A program made the position numbers and the translations under genes. From contig NZ_BDAV01000005.1 of the NCBI RefSeq assembly GCF_001612635.1, forward strand, positions 544,620 to 608,619: 64,000 bases of DNA. The letters run 5' to 3'. This DNA is from Nocardia africana NBRC 100379. GTDB taxonomy: Bacteria > Actinomycetota > Actinomycetes > Mycobacteriales > Mycobacteriaceae. Of this stretch, positions 61,103 through 64,000 are shown piece after piece (positions within the stretch are counted from its first letter, which is position 1; each line of letters starts with the position of its first letter). The notes under the pieces are model-generated. The model did no database searches. It was not told where the DNA came from and saw only the letters and a program-made list of their open reading frames with translations.

Positions 61103-62492
61103 TGCCCGCACCGTTCGTGTTCAGGTCACGGGCGAGCCGGTTCACCGGATCATTCTCGGCCTCGGCGGCGAAGTAGCCGAGCTCGCGGGCCTTGCGTGCC
61201 TCGTCCCAACCCATCTCATCCCACGAACCCTCACGCGAGAGCACCGGGACACCGCCGGCCTTCTTCACGATCGAGTCCGCTTCCTCGGCGAGGGTCGGGG
61301 TCGACGCATCGCGCCAATCGAGCGCGATGGGCAGACCAGCCGCGGGCCATTCGCCGGTGCGGAATCGTTCGTACAGCGCCATCGTCCAGCCGAGCGCCAC
61401 ACCGACATGGGTGTTCGATTCCTCGACGTTGCTGACGATGCGGGACTCGTCGGCCCGGATCGCGCCCTCCGCAGCAGGATTCGCGGTGTTGGCGCCGAAG
61501 TAGCGGAACGGCAGACCAGTCACACTCGAGGCGAGCTCGGCATACATCTTCACGGTGTTGTGAAAACCGGAGATGTCCGCGCCGGGCAGCTGACCGATAT
61601 GGGCGTCCTTCAGGCTCTTCTGGGTCGCCCACAGCGCATCGAGGTAGGTCTGCCACGTCGGCTGCGGGTTGCCGTTCTTGTCGACGAAATCGTTCTTGCT
61701 GAAACCGAGCGCGTACCGCTTGGGCATTGCGACGGTCTCGACGCCGTACTGCAGGTCGGTCAGCGTCCGCGCGCACGCGTCGGTGATCGGCATGACCGAA
61801 CGCATCTCGGTTTCGCCGTCCCAGTGCCCCAGCCGACGCCGGTTGAGCGCCAGAACCACCGGCACGCGGCCGAGCCCGTGCTCGTCGACGCCGTTGTCGT
61901 CGCCGACGATGTCGAGATCCCAGATGCCTGCCCGGATCACGATCTGGATGGTCTTGTCGGGCAGCAGCAGCGTTCCGACCCGCTGCCGCATGTCCTCGTC
62001 GTAGTACTGGCGCAGCGCCGCCACGATACGCCGTTTGCGCGAGTCGACGAGCACCGTCATCTGCTGAGGAGACTCGACCCGGATCAGCGGGTGCTCGGGG
62101 TCGTCCTCGTTGGTGCCGACCGACAGCATGCCGCGGCCGAAGATCCGCATTTCCTTGCACAGGATCGGGATCTCGGAGGCGAGGTTGTTCGCGGTGAACC
62201 CTTCCTGCAGCGGCTTGTCGGCCGGGCCTCTGCCGTCGCTGCCGGGCTGGTAGACGCTCTTGACCTTCTGCCGCCGCATCAGTTCGTCGACGTACATGCC
62301 GGGCCAGTTGATGACCAGTTCGAGAATGCGGAGCTCCTCGGGCACCGCCAGGCCGAGGTGCTTCAACCGTTGCGTGCCTTTGTAGTAGGCGTCGTGCTTC
62401 TTGTCCTCGCGCGCCAGGCGGTGATGCTTCGCGTTGAGTCGGTTGATGATGTCGCGTTCGTCGTCGGTGAGCGTTGTACGCAGCTCGACCAT
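61071..62492 (-). CDS. Portal protein
   Basis: A 473-residue protein of the SPP1/HK97-type portal group (phage portal Gp6-like). The start ATG 62492 has AGGAGGTGA upstream. VELRTTLTDDERDIINRLNAKHHRLAREDKKHDAYYKGTQRLKHLGLAVP is the classic beginning of actinophage portals; MTVLVDSRKRRIVAALRQYYDED and VKMYAELASSVTGLPFRYFGANTANPAAEGAIRADE follow in order. The dodecamer forms the DNA entry vertex. It precedes the MuF-like gene and overlaps it. Confidence 0.93.
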   Translation of the reverse strand: MVELRTTLTDDERDIINRLNAKHHRLAREDKKHDAYYKGTQRLKHLGLAVPEELRILELVINWPGMYVDELMRRQKVKSVYQPGSDGRGPADKPLQEGFTANNLASEIPILCKEMRIFGRGMLSVGTNEDDPEHPLIRVESPQQMTVLVDSRKRRIVAALRQYYDEDMRQRVGTLLLPDKTIQIVIRAGIWDLDIVGDDNGVDEHGLGRVPVVLALNRRRLGHWDGETEMRSVMPITDACARTLTDLQYGVETVAMPKRYALGFSKNDFVDKNGNPQPTWQTYLDALWATQKSLKDAHIGQLPGADISGFHNTVKMYAELASSVTGLPFRYFGANTANPAAEGAIRADESRIVSNVEESNTHVGVALGWTMALYERFRTGEWPAAGLPIALDWRDASTPTLAEEADSIVKKAGGVPVLSREGSWDEMGWDEARKARELGYFAAEAENDPVNRLARDLNTNGAGNATAAATGIG

Positions 62493-62514
62493 GTAGCGCT
62501 CACCTCCTGGTGTG

Positions 62515-63120
62515 TCACCGCATCGAGAACATGCGGCCGTCGATGTCTTCCCATCCGGCCTCGCGCGCATCCGATGCGGCTTCGTGGGCGAGGATGGACG
62601 CGATCGCGGTGTCGATCTTCTGGTGATCAGCTGGCTTGCCGAGCACGTACTTGTCACCGGGTTTCGATACCTTGCGGGCGTTGCCGATGTGGGTGGCCGC
62701 GATCGGGCACCCGTCGTGTGTGATTCGCCGCGTGGTCAGGTCGGTTTCGAATCTGCGGATTGCGAAGTACATCGGGCTGATTCGGTTTGTCGCCCATTCC
62801 ATGACGTGTTCTTCTCCGTAGGCGAGTGCCCAGTCGCCGATCTCGCTGCGCCAGTCGAGCGGGTCGGCGTACATCCGTGCCACCCGCCAGGTTTCGAACA
62901 CTTCCGCGACCGCGGCGTGCACTTCGCCGCGCGGGATCCGCCCGCCCCAGTCGGCCGGATTCCAGATCGTCGGCCGCTTGTCCGGCCCGTATCGCGGGGT
63001 GAACTGGAATCCCTCGCGGGTCTCGGCCCGCAGGGCGGTCCAGTCGTTGTTCTCCGACCCGTCGAACCCGACCGCGATCGCGGTGCCGGGCGGCGGATTA
63101 GGAAGCCACAGCTTGGGCAT
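62515..63120 (-). CDS. Terminase large subunit, nuclease domain
   Basis: A 201-residue RNase H-type nuclease domain: PPPGTAIAVGFDGSENNDWTALRAET (first Asp), HAAVAEVFETWRVARMYADPLDWRSEIGDW (second), and DHQKIDTAIASILAHEAASDA (last Asp). In many phages it is joined to the ATPase. Here ATG 63120 overlaps the ATPase stop in a +1 frame, with PKLWLPNPPPGTAIAVGFDG giving the usual joint. It cuts concatemers at cos or pac sites. Confidence 0.85.
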   Translation of the reverse strand: MPKLWLPNPPPGTAIAVGFDGSENNDWTALRAETREGFQFTPRYGPDKRPTIWNPADWGGRIPRGEVHAAVAEVFETWRVARMYADPLDWRSEIGDWALAYGEEHVMEWATNRISPMYFAIRRFETDLTTRRITHDGCPIAATHIGNARKVSKPGDKYVLGKPADHQKIDTAIASILAHEAASDAREAGWEDIDGRMFSMR

Positions 63121-64000
63121 AAGCCGCGTCCCACAGGTCGGGCGGCAGCCATGTGCCGGCGCGGGCGACCAACCGGTTGCCGAAGAATCGTTCGGCCTGC
63201 GCGGGGTCGACCTCGTTCAGCTCGGCGGCCTCGGCCTCGATGCTGTCGAGGTTCACCCAGGGCGAGCCCTCATAGACGTATTTCAGGATCCGGCGGCGAT
63301 CGCGTTTGTTCTTCCACGACAACGCTTTCGGCGGCTCCCGGTAGAACCGGAACACGTCTGTGGCGTTCGATTCGTAGGTGCGCTGCGCGGTGCTGTTCTC
63401 AGCGGGATCCCACGCGTTCGTGGTTTCGAGTGTTCGCCCGCCCATGCCGGCCGCGCCGCGGCGTTGGGTCTCGGCGATGCCGACCATCTTGTTCTGCTTG
63501 GTGTAGAGGCCGGTCTCGTCCTGCAGTACCCACGACACCGGGTTGCCGACTCGGCCGCGCGCCGAGCTGGTGACCGCGTCGATGCGGTCGAAGTCCTCGC
63601 CGCCGACACCGCCGAATATGCGAATGAAGCCCTCGCGCACGGCCATCAGGTCGCCGAGCGGGCCGAGCCGGATCATCGCGGTCAGCGGACGGTAGACGTT
63701 GCCGACCTGGTCTTCGTTGTTCGCGGTCAGCTGGATGACCGGCGACGGGTGACGCATGCCCATCGGCTCGCCCGGGAGATATTCGTATTCCCAGCCGCAG
63801 CCGCAACCCCAGTCCGAGCACGCGTACCCGTCGCCTTCCTCGGCCCAGCCGAGAAACTGTGACGGTCCGACCGCTTCGAGGCACGCCATCGACGCGCCCC
63901 ACGGGCCCTTGCCGGTCTTCTGCGGCGCGACTATCTGAGCGCGCCGGTAGGTGAATGCCTGGTTGAACAGCGGTTCGTCATCGGATGTCCACTGCACGCT
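63098..64000 (-). CDS. Terminase large subunit, ATPase domain, N-terminus outside the window
   Basis: About 300 residues from the right edge to stop 63098. The P-loop-like APQKTGKGPWGAS lies near the edge, then SPVIQLTANNEDQVGNVYRPL, GRVGNPVSWVLQDETGLY (Walker B with D-E), NPAENSTAQRTYESN-type region and the coupling segment KNKRDRRRILKYVYEGSPWVNLDSIEAEAAEL. An unusual CSDWGCGCGWEYEY cluster sits before the ANNEDQ segment. The usual N-terminal 50-80 residues must be beyond 64000. The frame ends DLWDAAYAQAVAS, just where the nuclease domain begins in another frame. Confidence 0.88.
   Translation of the reverse strand, partial: SVQWTSDDEPLFNQAFTYRRAQIVAPQKTGKGPWGASMACLEAVGPSQFLGWAEEGDGYACSDWGCGCGWEYEYLPGEPMGMRHPSPVIQLTANNEDQVGNVYRPLTAMIRLGPLGDLMAVREGFIRIFGGVGGEDFDRIDAVTSSARGRVGNPVSWVLQDETGLYTKQNKMVGIAETQRRGAAGMGGRTLETTNAWDPAENSTAQRTYESNATDVFRFYREPPKALSWKNKRDRRRILKYVYEGSPWVNLDSIEAEAAELNEVDPAQAERFFGNRLVARAGTWLPPDLWDAAYAQAVAS

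Larger units (their letters stand above)
31548..64000. mobile_element. Prophage (siphovirus), left boundary at tRNA-Lys, right end outside the window
   Basis: From about 38 kb to the edge all genes form one minus-strand late operon in the classical order terminase, portal, head, tail, lysis, tail tips. The 31.6-37.6 kb part has plus-strand accessory genes with lower and more uneven GC, as is usual for lysogenic-conversion cargo next to attL. No integrase, repressor or excisionase is seen, so the regulatory arm must be outside to the right. The left limit is inferred; the cargo could alternatively be an older island beside the phage. Confidence 0.75.

Noticed and set aside
38031..64000. Search for an integrase, repressor or excisionase in the phage
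   Set aside because: All frames on the coding strand are structural or lysis genes; no tyrosine or serine recombinase motif was seen.

Overview
The window is high-GC DNA from a mycolic-acid-containing actinomycete, most like Nocardia. Five chromosomal observations support this: a CmrA-type mycolate reductase, a DesA3-type desaturase with its reductase, an actinobacterial LdtB-type L,D-transpeptidase, many GTG and apparently leaderless starts, and the block cmrA - HerA-like ATPase - orn - tRNA-His - ldtB - tRNA-Lys, which resembles the Mycobacterium tuberculosis Rv2509-Rv2518c neighbourhood. The genus is an inference.

Left part (1-31.5 kb), chromosome. From the left edge: a truncated CopD/CtaG-type membrane protein; tRNA-Arg; a GH15 trehalase/glucoamylase-type hydrolase; a decayed gluconokinase; small redox and membrane genes; a disulphide-reductase flavoprotein; a DUF445 gene behind a KstR-like box; tRNA-Gly; a CloQ/NphB-type aromatic prenyltransferase; a solitary ectB-type aminotransferase with an operator-like palindrome; a three-gene ABC-2 exporter; and a DUF4254 gene. 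Next come a desaturase/reductase operon with a divergent TetR gene, a PadR-fadH-VOC operon with a perfect operator, cmrA, an extra lysA-like gene, a HerA-like ATPase gene, orn, a secreted alpha/beta-hydrolase and the L,D-transpeptidase. Two very short hydrophobic peptide genes (21 and 38 codons) lie on the minus strand beside terminator hairpins.

Right part (31.5-64 kb), prophage. Just after tRNA-Lys the gene content changes. About 6 kb of plus-strand accessory genes come first: a small hypothetical, a secreted alpha/beta-hydrolase, a PASTA-like membrane protein, a small secreted protein, then a pair resembling a type VII secretion substrate and its large WXG-containing partner, followed by a four-helix membrane protein. 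From 38 kb to the right edge everything is one minus-strand late operon of a siphovirus. In transcription order it holds terminase (ATPase and nuclease as two overlapping frames), portal, MuF-like protein, an RMF-like small protein, scaffold (interrupted by an in-frame amber codon), decoration protein, capsid E, connectors, major tail protein, the frameshifted tail chaperone pair, a 1508-residue tape measure, distal tail proteins, two endolysins, membrane/holin-like proteins and several receptor-type tail-tip proteins. No integrase lies inside the window. The order fits attL at tRNA-Lys with the integrase near the distal end, outside the window.

The most interesting objects are the type VII-like effector/partner/membrane-protein cassette carried at the prophage edge, the amber-interrupted scaffold gene, the tail-gene frameshifts, the RMF-like protein in the head operon, the orphan aromatic prenyltransferase, and the two micro-peptides.
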